DNA from: Actinomadura opuntiae | Lineage (GTDB): Bacteria > Actinomycetota > Actinomycetes > Streptosporangiales > Streptosporangiaceae | Length of the DNA: 64,000 nucleotides | NCBI RefSeq assembly: GCF_030283205.1 | Contig: NZ_JASNWF010000006.1 | Location: 248,001 to 312,000 of the forward strand | Reading direction: 5' to 3' | Part shown: positions 46,328-53,761 of the stretch, piece after piece | How the letters are laid out: every line of letters starts with the position of its first letter | Position numbering within the stretch: the stretch's first letter is position 1 | The notes under the pieces: model-generated | Told to the model about the DNA's origin: nothing | The model's input: the letters and a program-made list of their open reading frames with translations, nothing else | Database searches by the model: none | Position numbers and translations under genes: made by a program

Positions 46328-47248
46328 TCAGTTGGAAGTGGTGCCGAGTGGGTCCAGGTGCTGTGTCGTGGCGTCGTCCGCGGTGGTCGACTCGCTGAGG
46401 TCGCGCCACCGCTCGTCCTCGGCGAGCAGGGCACGGCCCGCGGCGGTGGCGTACTTGTAGGCGTCGGCGCCCACGAGCAGGCGCAGCGGTGGGTCGTCCA
46501 GCGCGACGACTTCGAGCACCAGCCGCGCCACCTTGGCGGGGTCGCTCGCCGCCGTCACGCTGCCGTCGCCGTGCCTCGCCGCCATCTCCCCGACGGTCCC
46601 GGCGTACTCGGGGCGGACGGGGTCGATCCGCATGGACGATCCGGCCCAGTCGGTGCGCATCCCGCCCGGCTCCAGCACGGTGACCTTGATGCCCAGCGGC
46701 GCGACCTCGGCGGCGAGCACCGAGGAGAACCCGCCGACGGCCCACTTCGCCGTCTGGTACGCGCCCAGCCCCGGCGTGGCGAGCCGGCCTCCCACCGACG
46801 AGATCTGGATGATCCGCCCGGCCCGCTGCTCGCGCATCACCGGCAGCGCCGCCCGCGTCAGCCGCACCACGCCGAGCAGGTTGGTGTCGAGCTGGGCGCG
46901 GAAGTCGTCGAAGCCGACATCCTCGATCGGGGCGATGTTGGCGTAGCCGGCGTTGTTGACCAGGACGTCCAGCCGGCCGAACCGGGACGTCGCGGTCCGC
47001 ACGGCCTCCTCGGCGGCGCGGTCGTCGGTCACGTCCAGCCGCACGATTGCGAGCCGGTCGCCGTGCTCGGCGGCGAGCTCGTCCAGCGCGGACGGCGCGG
47101 ACGGCGTGGGCGGCGCGGATGGCGTGGACGGCGTGCGGACGCCGGCTACGACGCGGTGGCCGGCCTCCAGTGCGGCTCGGGTGATCTGCTCGCCGAGGCC
47201 GCGGGACGCTCCGCTGATCAAGAAGGTCAGTGGGGTTGTGATGGGCAT
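46328..47248 (-). CDS. SDR family oxidoreductase with internal Pro/Ser tract
   Basis: 306 residues from ATG 47248 with AGGAGGACG upstream. Classical SDR: ISGASRGLGEQITRAALEAGHRVVAGVR (residues 11-38), NNAGYANIAPIEDVGFDD, IIQISSVGG (Ser) and LGAYQTAKWAVGGF (Tyr and Lys at about 162 and 166), VLEPGGMRTDWAG. A short insert of SAPPTPSAPSAL after the first beta-alpha unit varies in length in this family. The C-terminus has a long helical tail. The divergent TetR (47350) very likely controls it; both operators are between them. Confidence 0.85.
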   Translation of the reverse strand: MPITTPLTFLISGASRGLGEQITRAALEAGHRVVAGVRTPSTPSAPPTPSAPSALDELAAEHGDRLAIVRLDVTDDRAAEEAVRTATSRFGRLDVLVNNAGYANIAPIEDVGFDDFRAQLDTNLLGVVRLTRAALPVMREQRAGRIIQISSVGGRLATPGLGAYQTAKWAVGGFSSVLAAEVAPLGIKVTVLEPGGMRTDWAGSSMRIDPVRPEYAGTVGEMAARHGDGSVTAASDPAKVARLVLEVVALDDPPLRLLVGADAYKYATAAGRALLAEDERWRDLSESTTADDATTQHLDPLGTTSN

Positions 47249-47269
47249 CGTCGTCCTCCTGGGCTACTA

Positions 47270-47342
47270 ACTAACTGGTTGTTTAGGTACAGGAGACCTC
47301 GTTTCGGGCGCGTTGTCAACTGAATGGTTAGTTGATATAGGG
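47270..47342. promoter_or_regulatory. Two TetR operators and the regulator's promoter
   Basis: AACTAACTGGTTGTT (47270-47284) and AACTGAATGGTTAGTT (47319-47334) share AACTRA-NTGG-TTRGTT. The second fills the 17-bp spacer between TTGTCA (47314-47319) and TATAGG (47337-47342), so a bound repressor would block its own promoter. Transcription would begin at or next to the ATG (47350), giving a leaderless transcript. Confidence 0.75.
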
Positions 47343-47349
47343 TGGCGGC

Positions 47350-47913
47350 ATGGCACGGGACGCGGACGCCACGCGGCGGCGGTTGCTGGACGCGGCGCGA
47401 CAGGAGTTCGCGGCGCACGGCATCGCGGGCGCCCGCGTCGACCGGATCGCCGCCGCCGCCCGCAGCAACAAGGCGCAGATCTACCACTACTTCGGCAGCA
47501 AGGACGGCCTGTTCGACGCCGTCTTCGACGCCATGGTGCGGGAGACGCTCGACGAGGTCCCCATCGACGCCGCGAACCTCCCTGAGTACGCGGGCCGGCT
47601 GCACGACTCCTACCGCGAGCGTCCCTGGGTGCAGCGCATCGCGACCTGGTACCGGCTGGAACGCGCCGGGTCCACCGAGCTGCTGTCCGCCGTCGTGGCC
47701 AGCAACACCGCGAAGGTGCAGGCCATCGCCGCGGCGCAGGCCGACGGCACGGTTCCGGCGCGCTTCTCCGCCGCGGAGCTCCTCGGCCTGGTCATCCACC
47801 TGTCGAGCCTGTGGAGCGCGAGCATGCCGGAGCTGGAGGCGCTGCTCGACGACGACTCGCCGGCCAGGCGGCGGCGGCTCGTTGTGGACGCGGTGGCCGC
47901 CCTGCTGGCTTGA
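47350..47913 (+). CDS. TetR family regulator
   Basis: 187 residues from ATG 47350; no ribosome binding site but a promoter ends 7 bp upstream. HTH region ADATRRRLLDAARQEFAAHGIAGARVDRIAAAARSNKAQIYHYFGSKDGLFDAVFDAMV (about 5-63), of the type in which the helix 3 motif IYHYF is clear. The C-terminal domain (70-187) includes ERPWVQRIATWYRLERAGSTELLSAVVA and resembles TetR_C_33-like ligand domains. It should repress the divergent SDR and itself until its ligand binds. Confidence 0.85.
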   Translation: MARDADATRRRLLDAARQEFAAHGIAGARVDRIAAAARSNKAQIYHYFGSKDGLFDAVFDAMVRETLDEVPIDAANLPEYAGRLHDSYRERPWVQRIATWYRLERAGSTELLSAVVASNTAKVQAIAAAQADGTVPARFSAAELLGLVIHLSSLWSASMPELEALLDDDSPARRRRLVVDAVAALLA

Positions 47914-47934
47914 CGGCGCGGTCGGGTTGGTCGT

Positions 47935-48006
47935 GGCCCGGGGTTCGCCGGGCTGGCCGGGCTGGCCGGGCTAGCCGGGTTGGGCGGGTTAGCCGGGCTA
48001 GCCGGG
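47935..48006. repeat. Short tandem repeats of GCCGGGCTG type
   Basis: Seven or eight units of about 9 bp (GCCGGGCTGGCCGGGCTAGCC and variants) between the TetR stop and the DUF6882 stop, running into the latter. Alternate units overlap TAG triplets on either strand. Same style as the repeat at 46199. Confidence 0.6.
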
Positions 48007-49470
48007 CTGGCCGAAGAGGCCCGAGGACAGGCGGTAGATGGTGCCGTCCACGCTCACGTAGGCGCGTGCCTGGTACAGGCCCTGGACGCCCATGAAGAAC
48101 TCGGGTTCGCCCGCATGCCAGGGGGTGAAGCCGCACTGCTCGAACAGTGCGAGGGTCATGGCGCGCGTCACCTCATAGCGGTCCCGCCGCAGGACGAGCT
48201 GCTGGACGATGTTGGCGGCGGTGTGCAGCGCGCCCAGCATGGCGTCGGTACCGGTGCCCGGACGCTCGGGGTCGACGAGCGCGAACCGGCGTTCTCCGGC
48301 GGGGCTGGACACCGACCACACGCCCCAGGCGCCGCCGAGACGCGCGGCCGAGCAGGCCAGCAGTTCGGCGACGTGCGCGGGTCGCGGATGCCCGCTCAGA
48401 TCGACCTCATCGGCGGCCCATGACGCCTCGCCGTTGCCTGCGACCAGTTCTCTCGCTCGTGTGGCGCCGTCCCATGCCGACCATGCCCACGTGCCGTCCG
48501 GACGGAGGACGCCGATCTCTTGGGCTTGCAGCGGCGGGGCGTCGCCGAAGCGGAGGAGTCCGGTGGTCGGGTCTGGGGTGGGTTGGTCTGGGGTGGGCGG
48601 GGTCGTGGTGGTTGGGGTGGTTGGGGTGGGGGTGGTTGGGCCTGTGGTGGTCGGGGTCCAGGTGGGGGGTGTCCGCCAGTCTCGGCCGTTCTCGTTCAGG
48701 TGGTCGATCAGCGCGTTCTGGCCGGCGAGGGCGCAGGCCACGGCGGGGGCGGCCGTGGCCAGCAGGGAGGCGGGGACGGGTGCGTCCACCTCCAGTTCGT
48801 TGACGAGGAGCAGGTCGGAGCGGCTGTCGTCCTTGCCGGGTACGGCGATCAGGCCCGTCGGCAGTTCGATGTCCTGCCCGCGGACGGTCAGGCCGTGGTG
48901 CTCGGCGTAGCCGCGGACCAACGCGTCGGTGTACTGCTGGGCGTCGTAGTCGCCGAGGAGGTCGGCGGCGCGCCGCAGGCAGGTCGTGGCCCGGTCCGCG
49001 TCCGGAGCGCCGGACGTCATCTCGGGCGCGTCGGTGACGATGAACGTCAGCGCCCGGCCGCCGTGGCCGTGCCGGATCGCGGCGCTCGCGTCCAGCAGCG
49101 CGACCGCCAGGAAGGCGAGGTCGTCGGCGGCGGCGCGGGGATCGTAGAACCCGCCGAGGTCGAGCAGCGGCTCGGCAAGCTCCGGGATGCGGTGCCGCTC
49201 GCCGATCTCGCGGAGTCGCTCGGCGTGCGCGGCGATGGGCGTCCCGGCGAATCCGGGGACGACCCAGCTCCATTGGAAGGTGTTGTCCTCTGCATAGCTG
49301 CCGAGGGCGCCGGCGTCCATCCTCCGGTCGCCGGACCACGCCACTCCCGCGTCCAGGTTCCTGCGGAAGGCCGTTCCCGCGAGCGCGCGGTTGTGCCGCT
49401 CCGACCGTTCCGCGGCCACCCCCAGCCGCGGCGCGGCAAGGGCCAGGAGCGCGTCGCTGAACGTGTCCAC
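47998..49470 (-). CDS. DUF6882-type protein with two related halves
   Basis: 490 residues; GTG 49470 preceded by GGGGG is the preferred start. The N-terminal half (about 1-240) has the pattern FQWSWVVPGFAGTPIAAHAERL and GGFYDPRAAADDLAFLAVALLDAS; the C-terminal half (about 315-490), after a Thr/Pro-rich linker, has LLRFGDAPPLQAQEIGVLRPDGTWAWSAWDGATRARELV and HVAELLACSAARLGGAWGVWSV. Both share the W-x-W-x-x region and a later Leu/Ala-rich helix, suggesting duplication of one domain that resembles DUF6882. Soluble, no enzymatic motif. The linker (PTTPTPTTPTTTT) is encoded by tandem trinucleotide repeats. Confidence 0.65.
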   Translation of the reverse strand: MDTFSDALLALAAPRLGVAAERSERHNRALAGTAFRRNLDAGVAWSGDRRMDAGALGSYAEDNTFQWSWVVPGFAGTPIAAHAERLREIGERHRIPELAEPLLDLGGFYDPRAAADDLAFLAVALLDASAAIRHGHGGRALTFIVTDAPEMTSGAPDADRATTCLRRAADLLGDYDAQQYTDALVRGYAEHHGLTVRGQDIELPTGLIAVPGKDDSRSDLLLVNELEVDAPVPASLLATAAPAVACALAGQNALIDHLNENGRDWRTPPTWTPTTTGPTTPTPTTPTTTTPPTPDQPTPDPTTGLLRFGDAPPLQAQEIGVLRPDGTWAWSAWDGATRARELVAGNGEASWAADEVDLSGHPRPAHVAELLACSAARLGGAWGVWSVSSPAGERRFALVDPERPGTGTDAMLGALHTAANIVQQLVLRRDRYEVTRAMTLALFEQCGFTPWHAGEPEFFMGVQGLYQARAYVSVDGTIYRLSSGLFGQPG

Positions 49471-49577
49471 ATGAACCCCCGTGTTCGTGACGATCGCGAT
49501 CACCAGAGCGTAGGGGATCGCTTCCGTCCGATTCCTCTGAAATCTGGACCGGGCTTCGGGGGCATCGCCGTGGTCGC

Positions 49578-49632
49578 GTGCGGCTGGCTGGCTGGCTGGC
49601 TGGGTGGGTGGCTGGCTGGCTGGGTGGGTGGC
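49578..49632. repeat. CTGG/GTGG tetranucleotide repeat
   Basis: CGGCTGGCTGGCTGGCTGG, then GTGGGTGGCTGGCTGGCTGG and GTGGGTGGCGG: about 13 four-base units of CTGG or GTGG in two blocks, directly upstream of the ArsR-fusion promoter. A likely slippage site; probably harmless here. Confidence 0.75.
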
Positions 49633-49655
49633 GGAGACGGTGGTGCTCCGATGTG

Positions 49656-49686
49656 TTGACAATAGGCAGGTAAATACCTGCATAAT
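49656..49686 (+). promoter_or_regulatory. Promoter and ArsR operator of the ArsR-SRPBCC gene
   Basis: TTGACA (49656-49661) and CATAAT (49681-49686), 19-bp spacer containing the perfect palindrome GCAGGTA-AA-TACCTGC (49666-49681). Transcription would begin at about 49693, next to the GTG (49694), suggesting a leaderless autoregulated gene. Strikingly AT-rich in this GC-rich DNA. Confidence 0.7.
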
Positions 49687-49693
49687 AGGTCGT

Positions 49694-50515
49694 GTGAGCT
49701 TCGAAGCGATGGACTCGGCCTTCAAGGCGCTGGCCGACCCGACCCGGCGGCTCCTGCTCGACCGGCTGCGCGAGCAGGACGGGCAGACGCTGAGGGAGTT
49801 GTGCGAACGCCTGGACATGGCGCGCCAGTCGGCCACCCAGCATCTGGACGTTCTCGTCCGGGCGAATCTCGTGACCGTCGTACGGCGCGGACGGGAACGG
49901 CTGCACTACCTCAACCCCGCGCCGATCCACGAGATCGAGCAGCGCTGGATCTCGGAGTTCGACAAGCCGCGCCTGCAAACGCTCAGTGCCATCAAGAACC
50001 GGGCAGAGGAGTACGCCATGAACGATGCAACCAACACCGTGCCGAACTACGTCTACGTCACCTACATCCGTGCCAGCGCGGAGCAGGTGTGGCAGGCCCT
50101 GACGGACGCGGACCTGACCGCGCGGTACTGGGGACACGCGAACATCTCGGACTGGCAGCCGGGCTCGCCCTGGGAGCACCGGCGCGCGGACGGGTCAGGC
50201 GTCGTCGACGTCGTCGGCCGGGTCATCGAGACGGAGCCGCCGACGCGTCTGGTCGTCACCTTCGACGACGCTCCCGATGCTTCCGAGGCCTCCGACGCCG
50301 GAGGGGGCAGGGAAGCGTCGGTCGTGACGTTCCTCGTCGAGCCCCACCAGGACATCGTCCGCCTCACCGTGACCCACGAGAACCTCCCCAACCGGGAGAT
50401 GCTGAACGGCATCTCGAGCGGCTGGCCGACCGTGCTGGCGAACCTCAAGTCGCTGCTGGAGACCGGCGACGTCCTCCCGCAGGCGCCGTGGGAGATGTCT
50501 CCCGCGCACACCTGA
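49694..50515 (+). CDS. ArsR-type HTH fused to an SRPBCC (AHSA1-like) domain
   Basis: 273 residues from GTG 49694 (ATG 49709 is possible). Residues 6-100 are an ArsR/SmtB winged helix (FKALADPTRRLLLDRLREQDGQTLRELCERLDMARQSATQHLDVLVRANLVTVVRRGRERLHYL) without the cysteine metal site. Residues 118-265 are an SRPBCC domain, Activator-of-Hsp90-like (YVTYIRASAEQVWQALTDADLTARYWGHANISDW...LTVTHENLPNREMLNGISSGWPTVLANLKSLLETG). In related pairs the two are separate genes: an ArsR repressor and an SRPBCC partner. The fusion gives a regulator that may bind a hydrophobic ligand in its second domain. It is its own likely target. Confidence 0.85.
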   Translation: MSFEAMDSAFKALADPTRRLLLDRLREQDGQTLRELCERLDMARQSATQHLDVLVRANLVTVVRRGRERLHYLNPAPIHEIEQRWISEFDKPRLQTLSAIKNRAEEYAMNDATNTVPNYVYVTYIRASAEQVWQALTDADLTARYWGHANISDWQPGSPWEHRRADGSGVVDVVGRVIETEPPTRLVVTFDDAPDASEASDAGGGREASVVTFLVEPHQDIVRLTVTHENLPNREMLNGISSGWPTVLANLKSLLETGDVLPQAPWEMSPAHT

Positions 50516-50584
50516 TCGGTGCGCTTCTCGCGCCTTCACTCCGCGCATGACCGCAGCGATCGCTGTGACCGCAAAGGATGAGGA

Positions 50585-51067
50585 ATGGACATCACACCGC
50601 TTCAGGATGCTTATCGCACTCTGTTGGATGCTGCCGCCAAGGTGGCCGACGCTGCGGTAGATGTCGTTCCGCCGCCCGGTGAATGGGACGCCGACCAGAT
50701 CCTGGCGCACGTCACGATCATCAACGGCGTCACCATCGCTGCCGTTGCCGCCGTCGCTTCGGGGATGAACGCGACGTACGACAACCGCATAGCCCAGGAT
50801 GCCTGGACCATCGACCGAGCCATTGCGGCGGCTGGCGGCAACGCGGGGCTCCGTGATCGCATTCGTTTGAAAGGGGAAGCGCTCTGCGTCCTGGCCGGTC
50901 CGATGTTGAGCGACGGTGAATTGGAAACGGTTGTGCCTACTCGGCTCGTTTCCAACGGCGCGCTTCTGGTTGATCAGCCCGTGCCGCTGAGAGAGCTGAT
51001 CACTGGCCTGGCGGAAAATGAATTGCCTGGGCATGCTGCGCAGCTTCTGGCTCTCTTGCCTGCGTGA
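50585..51067 (+). CDS. DinB-like/maleylpyruvate isomerase-type protein
   Basis: 160 residues, ATG preceded by GATGAGGA. The four-helix bundle pattern of the DinB superfamily: DITPLQDAYRTLLDAAAKVADAA, PPPGEWDADQILAHVTIINGVTIAAVAAVASG (with the first-helix His), and RELITGLAENELPGHAAQLLALLPA. Such proteins bind a metal and act as thiol S-transferases or as yet unknown enzymes. The GEWDADQILAH motif is the family's best mark. It is codirectional with the ArsR-SRPBCC gene (69-bp gap), so may be part of the same response. Confidence 0.65.
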   Translation: MDITPLQDAYRTLLDAAAKVADAAVDVVPPPGEWDADQILAHVTIINGVTIAAVAAVASGMNATYDNRIAQDAWTIDRAIAAAGGNAGLRDRIRLKGEALCVLAGPMLSDGELETVVPTRLVSNGALLVDQPVPLRELITGLAENELPGHAAQLLALLPA

Positions 51068-51145
51068 AACGCTGCCTGGGTGTGGGGTGTGGGGTGTGGG
51101 GTGTGCGTGGGGTAGGGCGAAGAGGTTGAAAGGGGCGGTGGGGGC

Positions 51146-51279
51146 GGCGCTGCGTACGGGGCCGCCCCTCCAAAGTCAAGGGCGCCTTCGGCGTCGCTTC
51201 GCGATGGACTTCGTCCACCCTTGACTTTGGAGCCTCTGCGGCCCCTGAGGCAGCGCCTAAGGGCAGGCTCCGCCTGCCC
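51146..51279. repeat. Compound inverted repeat upstream of the HNH gene
   Basis: Nested arms: GGCGCTGC (51146-51153)/GCAGCGCC (51250-51257), GGGGCCGC (51158-51165)/GCGGCCCC (51238-51245), and the perfect 15-bp CTCCAAAGTCAAGGG (51168-51182)/CCCTTGACTTTGGAG (51218-51232) around a 35-bp centre that itself has GGCGCCTTCGGCGTC-like symmetry. A separate hairpin, GGGCAGGC-TCC-GCCTGCCC (51261-51279), follows. It fills the gene-free stretch 51068-51420. It looks like a mobile or REP-like intergenic repeat; copies elsewhere in the genome should be sought. Confidence 0.75.
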
Positions 51280-51420
51280 CGCCTGGTCGCGCCGCCCCCA
51301 CCGCCCGCCCACGTCCGCGTGTTCGACAAATCGGTATGCCTGGCCGTACCTTTCCGCGAGCAGCAGGAATGCGGCTGGTTTCGGCGTGCAATTGTCGGTT
51401 ACTTAGGGTACACTTTAGGT

Positions 51421-52668
51421 ATGCAGTCAGTGGCGGTCGACCTTGAGGGCGCGTCCACCATGGAATTGGTGAACGCGCTCTCAGTGATCGCCACTGAACT
51501 CGCCCAGCGCCAGGCTCCGGAATCGGCGGCCGCGTGCCTTGAACTCACCGAAGACCTGGCCGCCGCCTGCGATCTGCAAGAAAGCGCGCTGGCCGGTTTC
51601 ATCGGCCGTGTCGACGCCACCGGCGAGCAGCAAAGGTGGGGATTCCCCTCCACACGGGCATGGCTGCGGTCGAGGCTGGGCATGCGCGAGAACCGAGCCA
51701 AGGAACGCCTCACTCTCGCCCGGCAGCGGCATCGGCTGCCGCAGGTAGCTGAGCGGTTGGCGGCAGGAGAGCTGTCGTACGGCTATGCCGCCACGGTCGC
51801 CGACTCGGTGGCGCGGCTGGATGACATTGACTGCGCCAAGGCTGAGCGCAAGTTGTTGGAGATGGTCGGTCAGGGGTTCTCTCCGGGGAAGATCGCGGTG
51901 TTCGGTCACCGGATCCGCGACGTGATCGCCGAGAACAACGGCACCGAGCGCGAACCCGAGGACGCCAGGCGGGGCTACGCCAAGTCCTGGATCAGCAGTT
52001 CTGGTTCGTTGGACGGTGGCCGCTACATCAAGGGCTGGCTGAACGCCGAAGACGCCGCGATCTGGGACGGCACGCTCGCCCCGTTGGCCAAGCCGGCCGG
52101 ACCCGACGACCACCGCGACGTCGCCGAACGCACCGCCGCAGCCCTGTCCAGTGTGCTGTCCGGTGGGCACAAGGCCACCAAGGTCACCGTCATCTGCGAC
52201 CTCGAAACGCTGACTGGCGGCAACGCTCCGGGTCGCCTCACTGACGGGACGCCCATCCCGGCGGAGCAGGTGCGCCGCATCGCCCTGTCGGCCGGAGTCT
52301 CGCCGCTGATCCTCGGGCGTGGCCACACCCCGCTCTACCTCGGCTATCGGGAGCGGTTCGCCAGTGCGGCGCAGCGGCAAGTGCTGGAGACGCTGTATCC
52401 GACCTGCGCGGTGCGGGAGTGTGAGATTCCGGGGACGTTGTGCGAGGTCGACCACGTCCACGGCTGGGCACTCGGGAATTCACCCACCGACATCGATCAG
52501 CTCACCCTCACCTGCGGATGGCACAACCGCTTCAAACACAGCACTCCACGCCAGATCGGCGTCAGCAAAGATCCCGACGGGCGGTACGTCTACCGCCTCC
52601 TTCCACCCCGAGACAGAGCGGCGCTTCGCGCGACCAGCCCGCCTGGTCTCGGTTGGGCTGCTGCCTGA
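51421..52668 (+). CDS. HNH endonuclease, DUF222/13E12 repeat family
   Basis: 415 residues from ATG 51421. Central DUF222 region (about 10-240; SVIATELAQRQAPESAAACLELTEDLAAACDLQESALAGFIGRVDATGEQQRWGFPSTRAWLRSRLGMRENRAKERLTLARQRHRLPQVAERLAAGELSYGYA) and a C-terminal HNH nuclease (about 340-400; YPTCAVRECEIPGTLCEVDHVHGWALGNSPTDIDQLTLTCGWHNRFKHS). The HNH Cys/His set is complete. These genes are mobile-like and repeated in actinobacterial genomes. Codon use is less G/C-extreme than neighbours, which suggests later arrival. The compound inverted repeat just upstream may belong with it. TACACT at 51407 fits a -10 box, giving a short or absent leader. Confidence 0.85.
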   Translation: MQSVAVDLEGASTMELVNALSVIATELAQRQAPESAAACLELTEDLAAACDLQESALAGFIGRVDATGEQQRWGFPSTRAWLRSRLGMRENRAKERLTLARQRHRLPQVAERLAAGELSYGYAATVADSVARLDDIDCAKAERKLLEMVGQGFSPGKIAVFGHRIRDVIAENNGTEREPEDARRGYAKSWISSSGSLDGGRYIKGWLNAEDAAIWDGTLAPLAKPAGPDDHRDVAERTAAALSSVLSGGHKATKVTVICDLETLTGGNAPGRLTDGTPIPAEQVRRIALSAGVSPLILGRGHTPLYLGYRERFASAAQRQVLETLYPTCAVRECEIPGTLCEVDHVHGWALGNSPTDIDQLTLTCGWHNRFKHSTPRQIGVSKDPDGRYVYRLLPPRDRAALRATSPPGLGWAAA

Positions 52669-53112
52669 TCAAGGGGCTGGTGTCGTGGGGGGTGGTCCCC
52701 ATGGGGCTTCGAGGGCTGAGCGCAGGGCCTCGACCTTTTCCGCGCCGATGCGTTCGGCGAGCGTCCGTTCTAGGCGGTCCAGGACGGCCAGCGCGCGGCG
52801 GTGGATGCGCTCGCCTTCGGTGGTGCGGCGGATCAGTCGCTGCCGCGCCGAGCCGGGGTCGGGGACCTGCTCCAGCAGGCCCGCGTCCACCAGGCCGTGC
52901 ACCGCCTGGTGGACGGTCTGCCGCGCCACTCCCATTCGCCGGGCCAGTTCCGAGACCGTGGTGCCGTCGTCGTCCAGGACCGCGAACAGGCCGACCTGGG
53001 GTGGGGACACGGGCTGCTCGCCGGTGTCGCGCATGGCCTCGGTGAGCGCTTCGTCGAACCAGCGGCGGGCGTTTGCGAGCAGCCGTGGCAGGTCGTGGCC
53101 GGTGGTCGTCAT
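52669..53112 (-). CDS. MarR family regulator
   Basis: 147 residues from ATG 53112; its stop abuts the HNH stop. Winged helix: RWFDEALTEAMRDTGEQPVSPPQVGLFAVLDDDGTTVSELARRMGVARQTVHQAVHGLVDAGLLEQVPDPGSARQRLIRRTTEGERIHRRALAVLDRLERTLAERIG. The wing PDPGSARQRLIRRTTEGE is MarR-type. It is divergent from a cupin gene with two perfect palindromes between; it most likely controls that cupin and the hydrolase behind it. Confidence 0.85.
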   Translation of the reverse strand: MTTTGHDLPRLLANARRWFDEALTEAMRDTGEQPVSPPQVGLFAVLDDDGTTVSELARRMGVARQTVHQAVHGLVDAGLLEQVPDPGSARQRLIRRTTEGERIHRRALAVLDRLERTLAERIGAEKVEALRSALEAPWGPPPTTPAP

Positions 53113-53146
53113 CGGGGTGAAGCCTAGCGGGGGCGGTCGGTTTTCA

Positions 53147-53184
53147 TGTCAGGCGGCCTGACGATAATGTCAGGTAGCCTGACA
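53147..53184. promoter_or_regulatory. Two MarR-type operators, one perfect
   Basis: TGTCAGG-CGG-CCTGACG (53147-53163) and TGTCAGG-TAG-CCTGACA (53168-53184), centres 21 bp apart (two helical turns), in the gap between the divergent MarR and cupin starts. The second is a perfect 7-bp dyad; the first differs only at its outermost pair. Confidence 0.85.
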
Positions 53185-53203
53185 TTGAACGGAGGGACAC
53201 GCC

Positions 53204-53761
53204 ATGACCATCGAGTACTCCACGCCGTACCGCCGCGCCTCGCGGATCCCGGCCGGGCCGGGGACGCCCTACTTCATCGAGAAGGGGCTCGGTGACCGGG
53301 CGCACCTCTTCGGCGACCTGGTCACCGTCTACGCGGGCGGGGAGCAGACCGAGAACGCCTTCAACTTCTTCACCGTCGAGGGGCCCGAGGGCGACCTGAT
53401 CCCCGCGCACCGCCACCACGACACCCACGAGGTCTTCTACGTCACCGACGGGGCCGTCCGGGTGTTCGTCGAGGACGCTGAGGGGCGCCAGCAGGAGAAG
53501 CTGCTGTCGTCGGGGGACTTCGGCTTTGTGCCCAAGAACTGCACGCACGCCTACCGCATCGAGCGCCATCACAGTCGAATCGTCGGTGTTGCGGCGGGGC
53601 CGGGCGGGACCTTCGAGCGCTTCTTCGAGAACCTCGGCACGCCCACCGAGGAACTCGGGCTCCCGAACCGGCCGTACGTTCCGGAGCCGGAGAAGTTCGG
53701 GATCGTGCCGCAGCGGTTCGATGTGACCTTCCTGCCCGACCACCGGTGGCGGACGCGGTGA
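53204..53761 (+). CDS. Quercetin dioxygenase-like cupin protein
   Basis: 185 residues with GGAGGG upstream of ATG 53204. Cupin with the metal-binding set AHRHHDTHEVFYVTDGAVRVFVEDAEGRQQ (His, His and Glu), the second motif GDFGFVPKNCTHAYRI and a further His. Pattern and length are those of bacterial quercetinases and related flavonol or quinone dioxygenases. Regulated by the divergent MarR protein, which typically responds to phenolics, so the substrate may be a flavonol or another aromatic. It overlaps the hydrolase gene by four bases. Confidence 0.8.
   Translation: MTIEYSTPYRRASRIPAGPGTPYFIEKGLGDRAHLFGDLVTVYAGGEQTENAFNFFTVEGPEGDLIPAHRHHDTHEVFYVTDGAVRVFVEDAEGRQQEKLLSSGDFGFVPKNCTHAYRIERHHSRIVGVAAGPGGTFERFFENLGTPTEELGLPNRPYVPEPEKFGIVPQRFDVTFLPDHRWRTR

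Noticed and set aside
49578..49632. The CTGG/GTGG repeat as a CRISPR-like array
   Set aside because: The unit is four bases with no spacers, so it is a simple sequence repeat. No CRISPR array was seen anywhere in the window.
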